Source: Paracoccaceae bacterium | GTDB lineage: Bacteria > Pseudomonadota > Alphaproteobacteria > Rhodobacterales > Rhodobacteraceae | DNA: 10,449 nt | NCBI GenBank assembly: GCA_007121115.1 | Contig: SKMI01000300.1 | Coordinates: 1-10,449 of the forward strand | Reading direction: 5' to 3' | Part shown: in pieces, positions 1 through 7,303 of the stretch | How the letters are laid out: each line of letters begins with the position of its first letter | Position numbering within the stretch: position 1 is the first letter of the stretch | Made by a program: the position numbers and the translations under genes | Notes under the pieces: generated by a model | The model's database searches: none | What the model was told of the DNA's origin: nothing | What the model saw: the letters and a program-made list of their open reading frames with translations, nothing else

Positions 1-2199
1 ATAGACCGCGTAGGGGTCGCGGATCAGGCGCGAGATCGCTGTTACCGGCAGTTCCTTCGGCCGCGCCTCCACCGGCGGGCAGGGGGCGGGGCGGGGAGCG
101 GGGCGGCGATCCTCGGGCGCGATGTGGCGGACATCGGCCTCCAGCGCGCGGGCGAGGTCCAGCCATTTTTTCCCTCGCGCACGCATACCCTCCAGCGCCC
201 GGGAGCCAACCTTGTCGGGCAGCCCTTCCATCAGGTTGACCAGCCGGTTGAGCCAGCGCGAGGGCACGGTCTGCGCCTCGGCATCGCGGACGGCGCGGGT
301 CAGCACCACCTCGGGTGCCGCCACCGCCTGCTGAAAGTCATGCGCGGCCAGCCCGATCTGCCGCTCGGGGAGCAACAGTCCCAGGTCCGCGCGCATGGCG
401 CGGTTCAGCCACGGGTCCGGCGCGGGGGCGGCGGGCCAGACGCCCTCGTTCAGCCCGCCCAGGATCACAAGGTCCGCGCCCTGCACCCGCGCCTCCAGCG
501 TGCCCCAGATCATCACGCGCGGGTCGGGCGTGACCGGCTCGCGCACCTCGCGTGCCGCCATGAGTGCAGATACGAAGGTGGCGTAATCGGTGGTGGTCAT
601 GGCCGCGCCATGGGGCGCCTCGCGCGCCAGATCGTCCATCAGCGCCAGCGCGGCCGCCCCGGCGGCTTCGCGCCACAGTTCGCCGGTGCCCTCGCCCTCG
701 GCCCCGCGCGCCAGCGCTTCGGCCAGCGTGCGGTGGCGGGTGACGAGGGTGTCCAGTGGTTGCGGGCTGTCGTCCGGGCCCTCGGGCAGCGTGCTTGCCA
801 GCCAACCAACCCAGGCGGCGCGGGCGGGGTCCGGGGCCTCGCCGCGCGCCGCCCAGGCGCGCAGGGCGCTAGCGTCGGGGAAGGCCAGTCCGTGGCGGCG
901 GATGTGGAGTTCCAGATCGCGGGCGTGCAGCAGATGGTTGCCCCGTCCGTCCGCGCTGTGGGTCAGCGGGTGTTTCAGCAGCGTGACCAGCGCCTCGGCA
1001 CTCAGCCGCTCGGCCATCAGCCCGGCCACATGGCGCAGGAAACGCCCGGGGGCCGAGAGCGCCAGCGGGCGGCCCGCGCTGTCGTCGGGCGTGATCCGCC
1101 AGCGGTCCAGCGCCGCCGTCACCTGCCGTGCCAGCGTCCGGTCCGGGGTGATGAGCGCCGCCACCTGCCCGTCACCCAGCGCCCTGCATAGCCGCAGCGC
1201 GATGGCCAGCGCCTCGGCCCGTGGCGACGGCGCCTCGATCAGCGTCATGCCCGCCGCGGCCTCGGCGACCCCTTCCAGCCGCGCGCCCTCGGCCATCCAC
1301 TGATCCGTCACCGGCGCGGGCCGCAGCGCGAGCGAGACCAGACGGTTGCGCGCGGGCGCGGGCGGCGGCGCGTTATCCCAACGCTTCACGTCTCCGGGGG
1401 TCAGGTCCATGCGGGTCAGCAGCGCGCGGAAGCGGTATTGCGGGTGATCCTCGGCCTCCAGCGTCGGGCCCATCCCGTCCCAGACCGCCGCCGGCATGTC
1501 GAAATCGAAGCCAGGCAGCACCACCGCGCCCTGCGGCAGCCGCGCCACGGCGTCCATCAGAAGCGCCGTGGTCCCGCGCGAGCCGGTTGACCCTGCGACC
1601 AGCACCGGATGCTCGGGTGGCGCCTCGGCCCAGCGGGTGGCGAGGGTTTCGACGACACGGCGCTGGCGAGCCTCGGGGTCCGGGGCCTCATTCTGGGGAA
1701 GGGTGTGGACCAGCCGCAGGAAGCGCAGCGCGCGCGCCCAGTGGGCGGCGTGGCGGTCGACGTCCAGGGTTTCGAGGGCTTCGGGCGGCACGCCCTCGCC
1801 CTGCATCTCGTCCCCCAGCCGGGCGAGGCTGTCGGCCAGATCATGCAGCGCGCTGCGCGGGGCGAGGGTGGGGTCGGCGCGCAACAGCGCCTCGACCAGA
1901 CGCGCCAGTTCCAGACGGCGACGCAGGGGCGGGACCGGAGGCGGCACGCCGGGCAGCGCCACGTCGCGCGCCAGATCGGTGACAAGCGTGATGCGGGGCA
2001 GGAGCCGCGCGCCGCTTTCGGACAGGAGCGCGCGCAGGCGGCGCTGCATCCGACGGGTGTTGACGTGGATCACCACGCGGGCCAGCGCCTCGGGCGGGGC
2101 GCCGTCCATGCGTGCCAGAACGCCCGCCGCCAGCCGGCGTGGGAAATCGGCGCCGGAGGGGAGTGCGAAGAGGCGCGGGCGGGAGCTGTGCGGGAACAT
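1..2199 (-). CDS. addB: Double-strand break repair protein AddB, alphaproteobacterial type (C-terminus beyond window edge)
   Basis: AddB pairs with AddA to form the cytoplasmic helicase-nuclease that resects double-strand DNA ends for RecA-dependent repair. The frame is open without a stop for 733 codons, from ATG at 2197-2199 to the window edge. The N-terminus reads MFPHSSRPRLFALPSGADFP, as in alphaproteobacterial AddB. Residues 202-207 (AGSTGS) are the degenerate Walker A-like loop of this family. Residues 581-586 (GGLNEG, followed by VWP) are the characteristic helicase-fold motif. The last visible residues (LIRDPYAVY) match the start of the C-terminal PD-(D/E)xK nuclease domain, so the nuclease residues and Fe-S cysteines are not visible. 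Family members are about 980 residues, so roughly a quarter is missing. The start has a modest AGG upstream, and an in-frame stop lies just beyond it. addA would be expected next on the left. Family identity is secure from recognised motifs; no search was run. Confidence 0.93.
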   Translation of the reverse strand, partial: MFPHSSRPRLFALPSGADFPRRLAAGVLARMDGAPPEALARVVIHVNTRRMQRRLRALLSESGARLLPRITLVTDLARDVALPGVPPPVPPLRRRLELARLVEALLRADPTLAPRSALHDLADSLARLGDEMQGEGVPPEALETLDVDRHAAHWARALRFLRLVHTLPQNEAPDPEARQRRVVETLATRWAEAPPEHPVLVAGSTGSRGTTALLMDAVARLPQGAVVLPGFDFDMPAAVWDGMGPTLEAEDHPQYRFRALLTRMDLTPGDVKRWDNAPPPAPARNRLVSLALRPAPVTDQWMAEGARLEGVAEAAAGMTLIEAPSPRAEALAIALRLCRALGDGQVAALITPDRTLARQVTAALDRWRITPDDSAGRPLALSAPGRFLRHVAGLMAERLSAEALVTLLKHPLTHSADGRGNHLLHARDLELHIRRHGLAFPDASALRAWAARGEAPDPARAAWVGWLASTLPEGPDDSPQPLDTLVTRHRTLAEALARGAEGEGTGELWREAAGAAALALMDDLAREAPHGAAMTTTDYATFVSALMAAREVREPVTPDPRVMIWGTLEARVQGADLVILGGLNEGVWPAAPAPDPWLNRAMRADLGLLLPERQIGLAAHDFQQAVAAPEVVLTRAVRDAEAQTVPSRWLNRLVNLMEGLPDKVGSRALEGMRARGKKWLDLARALEADVRHIAPEDRRPAPRPAPCPPVEARPKELPVTAISRLIRDPYAVY

Positions 2200-2356
2200 G
2201 GACGGGACCTGCGATGGCGGAACGAGGGGCACCCTAGACCGGCGGGGCGGGGGATGGGAAGGACCGCGCGCTGTGACCGTCCGGGGAAGTGCCCCCGCAG
2301 CGGCGGGGAAGCTGCGCGTTCGACACGCTGGAACCATGGGTCAGCAGAAACGGTCG

Positions 2357-2368
2357 TTCAAGCTTGAA
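2357..2368. promoter_or_regulatory. Perfect 12-bp palindrome, candidate operator for the transporter operon
   Basis: TTCAAGCTTGAA is a perfect inverted repeat in an AT-richer patch of a very GC-rich intergenic region. It ends 7 bp upstream of a candidate -35 box for the transporter operon. A palindrome at this place is typical of a dimeric regulator site (for example MarR, LysR, GntR or IclR families). No regulator gene is in the window, so the binding protein is unknown. The match is seen directly; the operator role is inferred. Confidence 0.35.
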
Positions 2369-2375
2369 ATATTCT

Positions 2376-2432
2376 TTGCCACATTCGCGGTGCTTTGCTA
2401 GCGTTGACGAAACGCGGCGAACCGGCGCAAAT
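2376..2432 (+). promoter_or_regulatory. Candidate sigma-70 promoter(s) of the transporter operon
   Basis: Two overlapping possibilities are visible. One is TTGCCA (2376-2381), a 17-bp spacer and TAGCGT (2399-2404). The other is TTGACG (2404-2409), a 17-bp spacer and GCAAAT (2427-2432). Either would give a short leader before the ribosome site GGGGAG (2449-2454) of the gene starting at 2462. The -10 boxes are weak, so this is a placement and not a proof. The same 2200-2461 spacer must also carry the addB promoter. On the minus strand only a weak TAGGGT at 2231-2236 was seen, with no good -35. Confidence 0.35.
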
Positions 2433-2461
2433 GATCGGACCAACCAACGGGGAGAGGCACG

Positions 2462-3598
2462 ATGAAGGGGAAATTCACCACCGCGCTTGCGGCACTGGCG
2501 CTGTCCACCGGCATGGCGACGGCCGAGGAGGTCACCGTGGGCATGATCACCACGCTCTCGGGCGGCGGCGCCGGGCTTGGCGTCGATGTGCGCGACGGCT
2601 TCCAGCTGGCGCTCGACATGGCCGGGGAGCACAACATCCGCCTGGTCGTCGAGGATGACGCCCAGCGCCCGGAACTGGCTGTGCAGATCGCCGAGCGGAT
2701 GATCCAGTCCGAGCGCGCCGATATCCTGACCGGCATCATCTGGTCGAACCTGGCCATGGCGGTGGTGCCCTCCACGGTGGCGCAGGATATCCTCTACATC
2801 TCGCCCAATGCCGGGCCTTCGGCGCTGGCGGGGGCGAACTGCCACGAGAACTATTTCAACGCCGCCTGGCAGAACGACATGCTGCACGAGGGCGCAGGCG
2901 CCTATGCCAACGAACTGGGCTATGAGAACACCTTCATCATGGCGCCGAACTACCCGGCGGGCACCGATGCGCTGGCGGGGTTCAAGCGCTATTACGAGGG
3001 CGAACTGGCGGGCGAGTTGTTCACGCAAGTCGGCCAGACCGATTATGCCGCCGAGATCGCGCAGATCCGCGCCTCGGGGGCGGATTCGATCTTCATCTTC
3101 CTGCCCGGCGGCATGGGGATCAGCTTCATGCGGCAATATGAACAATCGGGCCTCGATCTGCCGATCGTTTCCGCAGCCTTTACATTCAGCCAGGACATCC
3201 TGCCGGCTGTCGGCTCGGCCGCGCTGGGCGTGTTCAATGCCAGCCAGTGGTCGCCCGACCTTGACAACGAGGCCAACGTCGAGTTCGTCGCGGCCTTCCG
3301 CGAGGCCTATGGCCGGATCCCCTCGCTCTATGCCAGCCAGGGCTTCGACACCGCGAACCTGATCCTGTCGGCGGCGGCCAAGGCGGATGTCAGCGACCGT
3401 GATGCCTTCCGTGAGGCGCTGCGCGAAGCCGACTTCACCTCGGTCCGGGGTGATTTCGCCTGGGCGCCGAACCAGCACCCGATCCAGCGCGTCTATATCC
3501 GCGAGGTGGTCGAAGTGGACGGCGAGATCACCAATCGGATTGTCGGCGTGGCGTTCGAGGAGCATCAGGACGTGCACGGCGAGAACTGCGCGATGTAA
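2462..3598 (+). CDS. ABC transporter periplasmic substrate-binding protein, Peripla_BP_6 / Nba-like
   Basis: This 378-residue protein captures the cargo in the periplasm and delivers it to the permease encoded downstream. Residues 1-21 form a Sec signal peptide (MKGKFTTALAALALSTGMATA, cleavage before EE). The mature part has the type 1 periplasmic-binding fold: residues 27-53 (GMITTLSGGGAGLG, then DVRDGFQLAL) and NAGPS at 116-120 line the ligand cleft in relatives. The segments APNYPAGTDALAGFKRYYEG and FLPGGMGISF resemble, from memory, the branch named after a 2-nitrobenzoate pathway protein (PBP1_Nba-like), not canonical LivJ. The cargo could therefore be an aromatic or other organic acid; this is inference. 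The mature protein has only two cysteines, C127 and C376, which could form a disulfide. A strong ribosome site (GGGGAG, 7 nt before ATG) fits the usual excess of binding protein over permease. Confidence 0.92.
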   Translation: MKGKFTTALAALALSTGMATAEEVTVGMITTLSGGGAGLGVDVRDGFQLALDMAGEHNIRLVVEDDAQRPELAVQIAERMIQSERADILTGIIWSNLAMAVVPSTVAQDILYISPNAGPSALAGANCHENYFNAAWQNDMLHEGAGAYANELGYENTFIMAPNYPAGTDALAGFKRYYEGELAGELFTQVGQTDYAAEIAQIRASGADSIFIFLPGGMGISFMRQYEQSGLDLPIVSAAFTFSQDILPAVGSAALGVFNASQWSPDLDNEANVEFVAAFREAYGRIPSLYASQGFDTANLILSAAAKADVSDRDAFREALREADFTSVRGDFAWAPNQHPIQRVYIREVVEVDGEITNRIVGVAFEEHQDVHGENCAM

Positions 3599-3606
3599 GC
3601 AGCTTC

Positions 3607-3633
3607 GGGCACCGGCCCCCTGCACCGGTGCCC
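3607..3633 (+). repeat. Intercistronic hairpin between the binding-protein and permease genes
   Basis: GGGCACCGG (3607-3615) and CCGGTGCCC (3625-3633) pair perfectly over 9 bp around a 9-nt loop, 8 nt after the stop codon of the binding-protein gene. No T-run follows, so it is unlikely to be a full intrinsic terminator. In binding-protein-dependent transport operons such hairpins often protect the upstream message or reduce read-through, giving more binding protein than permease. That role is inferred. Confidence 0.6.
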
Positions 3634-3670
3634 CTTGCCTGACCCTTCACCCGACCGATAGGCCTGCCCC

Positions 3671-4588
3671 ATGTCGCTCGCGCTGATGCTCGAACAACTG
3701 CTCAACGGCGTGCAGTTCGGGCTGATGCTGTTCCTGATGTCGGCGGGGCTGACGCTGGTCTTTGGGGTGATGGGGTTGATCAACCTCGCGCATGGTTCGC
3801 TCTACATGATCGGGGCGTTCCTGTGCGCGGCGGTGGCGGGGGCGACGGGGAATTTCTGGCTGGGGCTGATGGCCGGGATCGCGGCGGCGGCGGCGGCGGG
3901 CGCGCTGATCGAGGTGACGATCTTGCGACGGCTCTATGCGCGCGACCACCTGGATCAGGTGCTGGCGACATTCGCGCTGATCCTGATCCTGTCCGAAGGG
4001 GTGCGGATCATCTTCGGCCCCTTCCCGCTGTATCTGAACGTGCCGGACATGCTGCGCGGGTCGGTGGACCTGGGCATCACGCAGTATTCGCGCTACCGCC
4101 TCGCGCTGATCGGCTTCGGCATCGCCGTGGCGGTGGGGCTATGGCTGCTGATTTCAAGAACCCGGCTGGGCATCCAGATCCGCGCCGGTGAGTCCGACCG
4201 CGAGATGATCGCCGCGCTGGGGGTCAATATCCGCTGGCTCTATACCGTGGTTTTTGCTCTGGGCGCGGCGCTGGCCGGAATGGCGGGGGCGCTGGTGGGC
4301 GCCATCCAATCGGTGCAGGTCGGCATGGGCGAGCCGGTGCTGATCCTGGCGTTCGTGGTGATCGTCATCGGCGGGATCGGGTCGATCAAGGGCGCCATGG
4401 TCGGCGCGCTGCTGGTCGGCGTGATCGACACCATGGGCCGCTTCCTGCTGCCGCGCGCCTTTGCCACCTTCATGGAGCCGTCGCAGGCCATGGGGGTGGG
4501 GGCGGCGCTGGCCTCGATGCTGATCTATGTGCTGATGGCGCTGGTGCTGATCCTGCGCCCCAAGGGGTTGTTTCCCGCCCATGGCTGA
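3671..4588 (+). CDS. livH: Branched-chain amino acid-type ABC transporter permease, LivH family
   Basis: This inner-membrane permease of 305 residues, the usual LivH length, forms the translocation channel with the LivM-like protein encoded next. The family hallmark GLTLVFGVMGLINLAHGS lies at residues 26-43. The cytoplasmic coupling loop that docks on the ATPases (RAGESDREMIAALGVN) is at 171-186. About eight strongly hydrophobic segments are visible, and the C-terminus ends in RPKGLFPAHG, typical of the family. The start codon follows only a weak AGG, so translation may be modest relative to the binding protein. The stop lies inside the next gene (8-bp overlap), which suggests translational coupling. 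The symbol denotes the family; the cargo need not be a branched-chain amino acid. Confidence 0.93.
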   Translation: MSLALMLEQLLNGVQFGLMLFLMSAGLTLVFGVMGLINLAHGSLYMIGAFLCAAVAGATGNFWLGLMAGIAAAAAAGALIEVTILRRLYARDHLDQVLATFALILILSEGVRIIFGPFPLYLNVPDMLRGSVDLGITQYSRYRLALIGFGIAVAVGLWLLISRTRLGIQIRAGESDREMIAALGVNIRWLYTVVFALGAALAGMAGALVGAIQSVQVGMGEPVLILAFVVIVIGGIGSIKGAMVGALLVGVIDTMGRFLLPRAFATFMEPSQAMGVGAALASMLIYVLMALVLILRPKGLFPAHG

Positions 4589-5561
4589 GATGCGCCGCGA
4601 ATACATCCTGAACGCCGTGATCGTGGCCGCACTGTTCGCGGTGCCGCTCTGGGCGCTGATGGCCGGGGAGCCGTTCATCATCACGCTGGCCACCCGGGTG
4701 GCGCTCTTGGCGCTGGCGGCGGTGGGGCTGAACATCGCGCTGGGGCTGGGGGGGATGGTGTCCTTTGGCCACGCGCTCTACTTCGGCATCGGCGGCTATG
4801 CTGCGGGGATCCTCGCGCATCATGCGTTCAGCGGCACGCCGGTGGCCTTTGGCATTCCGGGGACCAACCAGATGCTGGTGATCTGGGCGGTGGCCATGGG
4901 GCTGTCGGGGCTGGTTGCACTGGCGGTGGGGGCGCTGTCGCTGCGCACCAGCGGCATCTTCTTCATCATGATCACCCTGGCCTTTGCGCAGATGGGGTTC
5001 TTCTTCACGCTTTCCTGGCCCGCCTATGGCGGCGAGGACGGCTTGCCGATCTTCGTGCGCAACCAGTTTCCCGGCGTGAACACCATGCTGCCGTGGGAGT
5101 TGTTCCTGCTGTCCTTCGCGGTGCTGCTGGCGGCACTGGGGCTGTTTGCCGTGCTGCGCGCGGCCCGCTTTGGCGCAGCGCTGATGGCGATCCGGCAGAA
5201 CCCGGACCGGGCGGCGGCGGTGGGGATCTCGCCCTTTGGCGTCAAGCTCACGGCCTTCGTGATCTCGGGCATGCTGACCGGGCTGGCGGGCGCGATGATG
5301 GCGGACCTCACGCGGTTCACCAGCCCGGCGATGATGGCCTGGACCATGTCCGGCGAATTGATTGTCATCATCCTCCTGGGCGGGGTGGGGCGGCTGTGTG
5401 GTCCGGTGGTGGGGGCGGCGATCCTTGTGGGGTTCGAAACGCTCTTCGGCGGCTGGACCGAGCACTGGCAGTTGTGGCTGGGGCTGGTACTGCTGGGCGC
5501 TGTGCTGTTTGCGCGGGGCGGCGTGATCGGGCTGCTTGCGGGGCGCGAAGGCCATGGATAG
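4581..5561 (+). CDS. livM: Branched-chain amino acid-type ABC transporter permease, LivM family
   Basis: This second inner-membrane permease has 326 residues and is predicted to heterodimerise with the LivH-like protein. The LivM hallmark GLNIALGLGGMVSFGHALYF is at residues 49-68, and the ATPase-coupling loop containing AIRQNPDRAAAVGIS lies at about 203-217. Most of the rest is hydrophobic and alanine/leucine/glycine-rich, consistent with eight to ten membrane spans. The ATG at 4581 overlaps the previous gene by 8 bp. It has no close Shine-Dalgarno of its own, so it is probably translated by coupling. A second in-frame ATG at 4590 is possible but would shorten the protein by only three residues. 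The gene overlaps the downstream ATPase gene by 8 bp. Confidence 0.93.
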   Translation: MAEMRREYILNAVIVAALFAVPLWALMAGEPFIITLATRVALLALAAVGLNIALGLGGMVSFGHALYFGIGGYAAGILAHHAFSGTPVAFGIPGTNQMLVIWAVAMGLSGLVALAVGALSLRTSGIFFIMITLAFAQMGFFFTLSWPAYGGEDGLPIFVRNQFPGVNTMLPWELFLLSFAVLLAALGLFAVLRAARFGAALMAIRQNPDRAAAVGISPFGVKLTAFVISGMLTGLAGAMMADLTRFTSPAMMAWTMSGELIVIILLGGVGRLCGPVVGAAILVGFETLFGGWTEHWQLWLGLVLLGAVLFARGGVIGLLAGREGHG

Positions 5562-6312
5562 CGCGGTTCTGGAACTGGCCGGGCTGCGCAAATCCTTCGG
5601 CGCGCTCAAGGCTACCGATGATGTGTCCCTGACCCTGCGGCCGGGCGAGATTCACGCGCTGATCGGCCCCAATGGCGCGGGCAAGACCACGCTGATGGCG
5701 CAGATCAGCGGTGGATTGCGCCCGGATGCGGGCGTGATCCGCTTTCGCGGGCAGGACGTGACCGGGCTGAGCGTGGCGCAGCGGGCGCGGCTGGGGCTGG
5801 GGCGGAGTTTCCAGATATCCTCGCTGATCCCGGAGTATTCCGCCCGGCGCAACGTGATGCTGGCGCTGCAGGCGCGGGAGGGGCATCCGTATCGGTTCCT
5901 CTGGCCGGTGCGGCGGGACCGCGGCCTGACCGAGCCTGCGCGCGCGATCCTCGACCGGGTGGGGCTGGGCCCGCGCGCCTCGGTCCCCGCGGGGGAGTTG
6001 GCCCACGGTGAGCGGCGGCTGCTTGAAATCGCCATGGCGCTGGCGCTGGAACCGGCATGCTTCCTGCTTGACGAACCGATGGCGGGCATGGGCACCGAAG
6101 GGGTGGGGCGACTGATCGCCTTTCTGCGCGAGTTGAAAGCGCAGGCACCCATCCTGCTGGTGGAACATGACATGGACGCGGTCTTCGCGCTGGCCGACCG
6201 GGTCTCGGTGCTGGTCTATGGGCGCATCATCGCCTCCGGCACCGTGGCCGAGATCCGCGCCAACCCCGAGGTCCGCCGCGCCTATCTGGGCGATGAGGAG
6301 ACCACCGCATGA
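5554..6312 (+). CDS. livG: ABC transporter ATP-binding protein, LivG family
   Basis: This cytoplasmic ATPase subunit of 252 residues powers the LivH/LivM-type permease as a heterodimer with the LivF-like protein. Walker A is GPNGAGKTT (38-46), the Q-loop is Q87 in GRSFQISSL, and the signature is LAHGE (149-153), a variant of the LSHGE usual in LivG. Walker B ends at D173-E174 in FLLDEPMAGMG, and the switch histidine is H205 in LLVEHDMD. The C-terminal YLGDE is typical of the family. I chose the ATG at 5554 because the protein then begins MDSAVLELAGL, as LivG proteins do. A TTG at 5536 would add six residues but lies deeper inside livM. The gene overlaps livM by 8 bp and livF by 4 bp. Confidence 0.93.
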   Translation: MDSAVLELAGLRKSFGALKATDDVSLTLRPGEIHALIGPNGAGKTTLMAQISGGLRPDAGVIRFRGQDVTGLSVAQRARLGLGRSFQISSLIPEYSARRNVMLALQAREGHPYRFLWPVRRDRGLTEPARAILDRVGLGPRASVPAGELAHGERRLLEIAMALALEPACFLLDEPMAGMGTEGVGRLIAFLRELKAQAPILLVEHDMDAVFALADRVSVLVYGRIIASGTVAEIRANPEVRRAYLGDEETTA

Positions 6313-6998
6313 GCGCGCTGCTGAAACTCGAAGGCGTGCAGGTGTTCTATGGCGCGTCGCAGGCGCTCTTCGGCGTGGACCTTGAACTGGCCGAGGGCGA
6401 GGTGCTGGCGCTCATGGGCCGCAACGGCATGGGCAAGACAACCACCATTCATACCCTGTGCCGGATGCTGCCCATGCGCTATGGCAAGGTGTGGTTCGCG
6501 GGCCATGACATCAGCGCCTGGCCCTCGCACCGCGCCGCGCGACTGGGGATCGGACTGGTCCCCGAAGGGCGGCGCTGCTTTCCCAACCTGACCGTCACCG
6601 AAAACCTGATCGCCGCCGCGCGCCCGGGCTACTGGACACTGCAAAGGGTGCACGAGTTCTTCCCGCGTCTGGGCGAACGCGCGGATCAGTCGGCGCGCAC
6701 GCTGTCGGGGGGCGAACAGCAGATGCTGGCCATCGGCCGCGCGCTGATGACCAACCCGCGCCTTCTGGTGCTGGATGAAGCGACCGAGGGCCTCGCCCCC
6801 ACCATCCGCCGCGAGATCTGGGAGGCCATCGGCGCGCTGAAACGCGAAGGCCATTCGATCCTGCTGGTGGACAAGGCACTGGCCGAGATAAAGACTTTGG
6901 CCGACCGCTGCGCGATCCTGACGCGCGGTGAAGTGGTCTGGACCGGCGCGCCTGGCGATCTGGACGCCGTGGTGGAGGCGCGGCATCTGGGAGTGTGA
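6309..6998 (+). CDS. livF: ABC transporter ATP-binding protein, LivF family
   Basis: This second ATPase subunit (229 residues) pairs with the LivG-like protein. Walker A is GRNGMGKTT (37-45). The LivF-specific segment VPEGRRCFPNLTVTENL starts at 84, so E86 stands where other ABC ATPases have the Q-loop glutamine, as is usual for LivF. The signature LSGGE is at 132-136 and Walker B ends with D156-E157 in LLVLDEATEGLAP. At the switch position most ABC ATPases have His and many LivF proteins have EQN; here it is D188-K189 in LLVDKAL. This variant occurs, as I recall, in a subset of LivF proteins. The start overlaps the livG stop (ATGA) and is preceded by AGGAG (6296-6300) at 8 nt. This is the last gene of the transporter operon. 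Confidence 0.92.
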   Translation: MSALLKLEGVQVFYGASQALFGVDLELAEGEVLALMGRNGMGKTTTIHTLCRMLPMRYGKVWFAGHDISAWPSHRAARLGIGLVPEGRRCFPNLTVTENLIAAARPGYWTLQRVHEFFPRLGERADQSARTLSGGEQQMLAIGRALMTNPRLLVLDEATEGLAPTIRREIWEAIGALKREGHSILLVDKALAEIKTLADRCAILTRGEVVWTGAPGDLDAVVEARHLGV

Positions 6999-7033
6999 CG
7001 CATCCATTGGCAGCCCCCCGGTTAAAGGCGCAA

Positions 7034-7051
7034 CCCCTTGCCTCCAAGGGG
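7034..7051 (+). terminator. Possible terminator-like hairpin downstream of livF
   Basis: CCCCTTG (7034-7040) pairs with CAAGGGG (7045-7051) across a 4-nt loop, 35 nt after the livF stop. The position and compact stem suit a terminator for the transporter operon. No T-run follows, so intrinsic termination is uncertain; it may instead be a 3'-end stabiliser. Confidence 0.35.
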
Positions 7052-7211
7052 CGTTCGCGCCCGGTCATGGCCGGGGCGGGCCTGGAACCGCAAGCGACCG
7101 GCTGCGCCGCGACCCGGCAGATGCCGGACCAGCCCGCCGCGTCAGCGCCCTGCCCGACCTGCATGCCTGATGGATCAACGCCGGGGCCGGAAGTATGCCG
7201 CCCTGTCGCGG

Positions 7212-7243
7212 GCAAGGATGCGGCGATCGCGGCGCGTCCTTGC
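7212..7243. repeat. Long inverted repeat (hairpin) upstream of the methyltransferase gene
   Basis: GCAAGGA (7212-7218) pairs with TCCTTGC (7237-7243). The stem continues inward with a wobble pair, three G-C pairs, one mismatch and two more pairs, leaving a small AT-containing loop around 7226-7229. It lies 60 nt before the methyltransferase ATG. It could be a leader structure, a terminator without a U-tract, or a remnant of a repeat; the sequence does not decide between these. Confidence 0.45.
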
Positions 7244-7303
7244 GGCTGCCACATTTGACGTCCAAACTTGCACCCGTCTCACCGTCCGCCACGGGCACCA
7301 TCC

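Larger units (their letters stand above)
6999..7303. other. 305-bp non-coding stretch between livF and the methyltransferase gene
   Basis: No reading frame here has protein-like composition or a credible start. The stretch holds three hairpins: 7034-7051, a short tight one at 7114-7127 (CCGGCA/TGCCGG, 2-nt loop) and a long one at 7212-7243. A TTGACG at 7255-7260 could be a -35 box for the methyltransferase, but no matching -10 box was seen. It most likely contains the 3' end of the transporter transcript and the leader of the next gene. Confidence 0.5.

Noticed and set aside
124..1191. Plus-strand 355-codon frame and its neighbours opposite addB.
   Set aside because: Composition is arginine/glycine/glutamine-rich shadow sequence opposite a recognised addB frame, with no family motif.
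2299..2314. CCCCGC/GCGGGG inverted repeat in the addB-transporter spacer as a terminator.
   Set aside because: It lies between divergent genes where no transcript needs to end, and it has no T-run on either strand.
2234..3625. Minus-strand 463-codon frame opposite the binding-protein gene.
   Set aside because: It is antisense to a well-recognised gene with signal peptide and ribosome site; the translation has no recognisable domain.
4470..5609. Minus-strand 379-codon frame opposite livM.
   Set aside because: The His/Arg/Gln-rich translation is typical of the antisense strand of a GC-rich membrane-protein gene.
6995..7258. 87-codon plus-strand frame after livF ending in a cysteine-containing tail (CPTC, CGC).
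   Set aside because: It overlaps the livF stop, has no ribosome site and shows no protein-like pattern; the cysteines look accidental.
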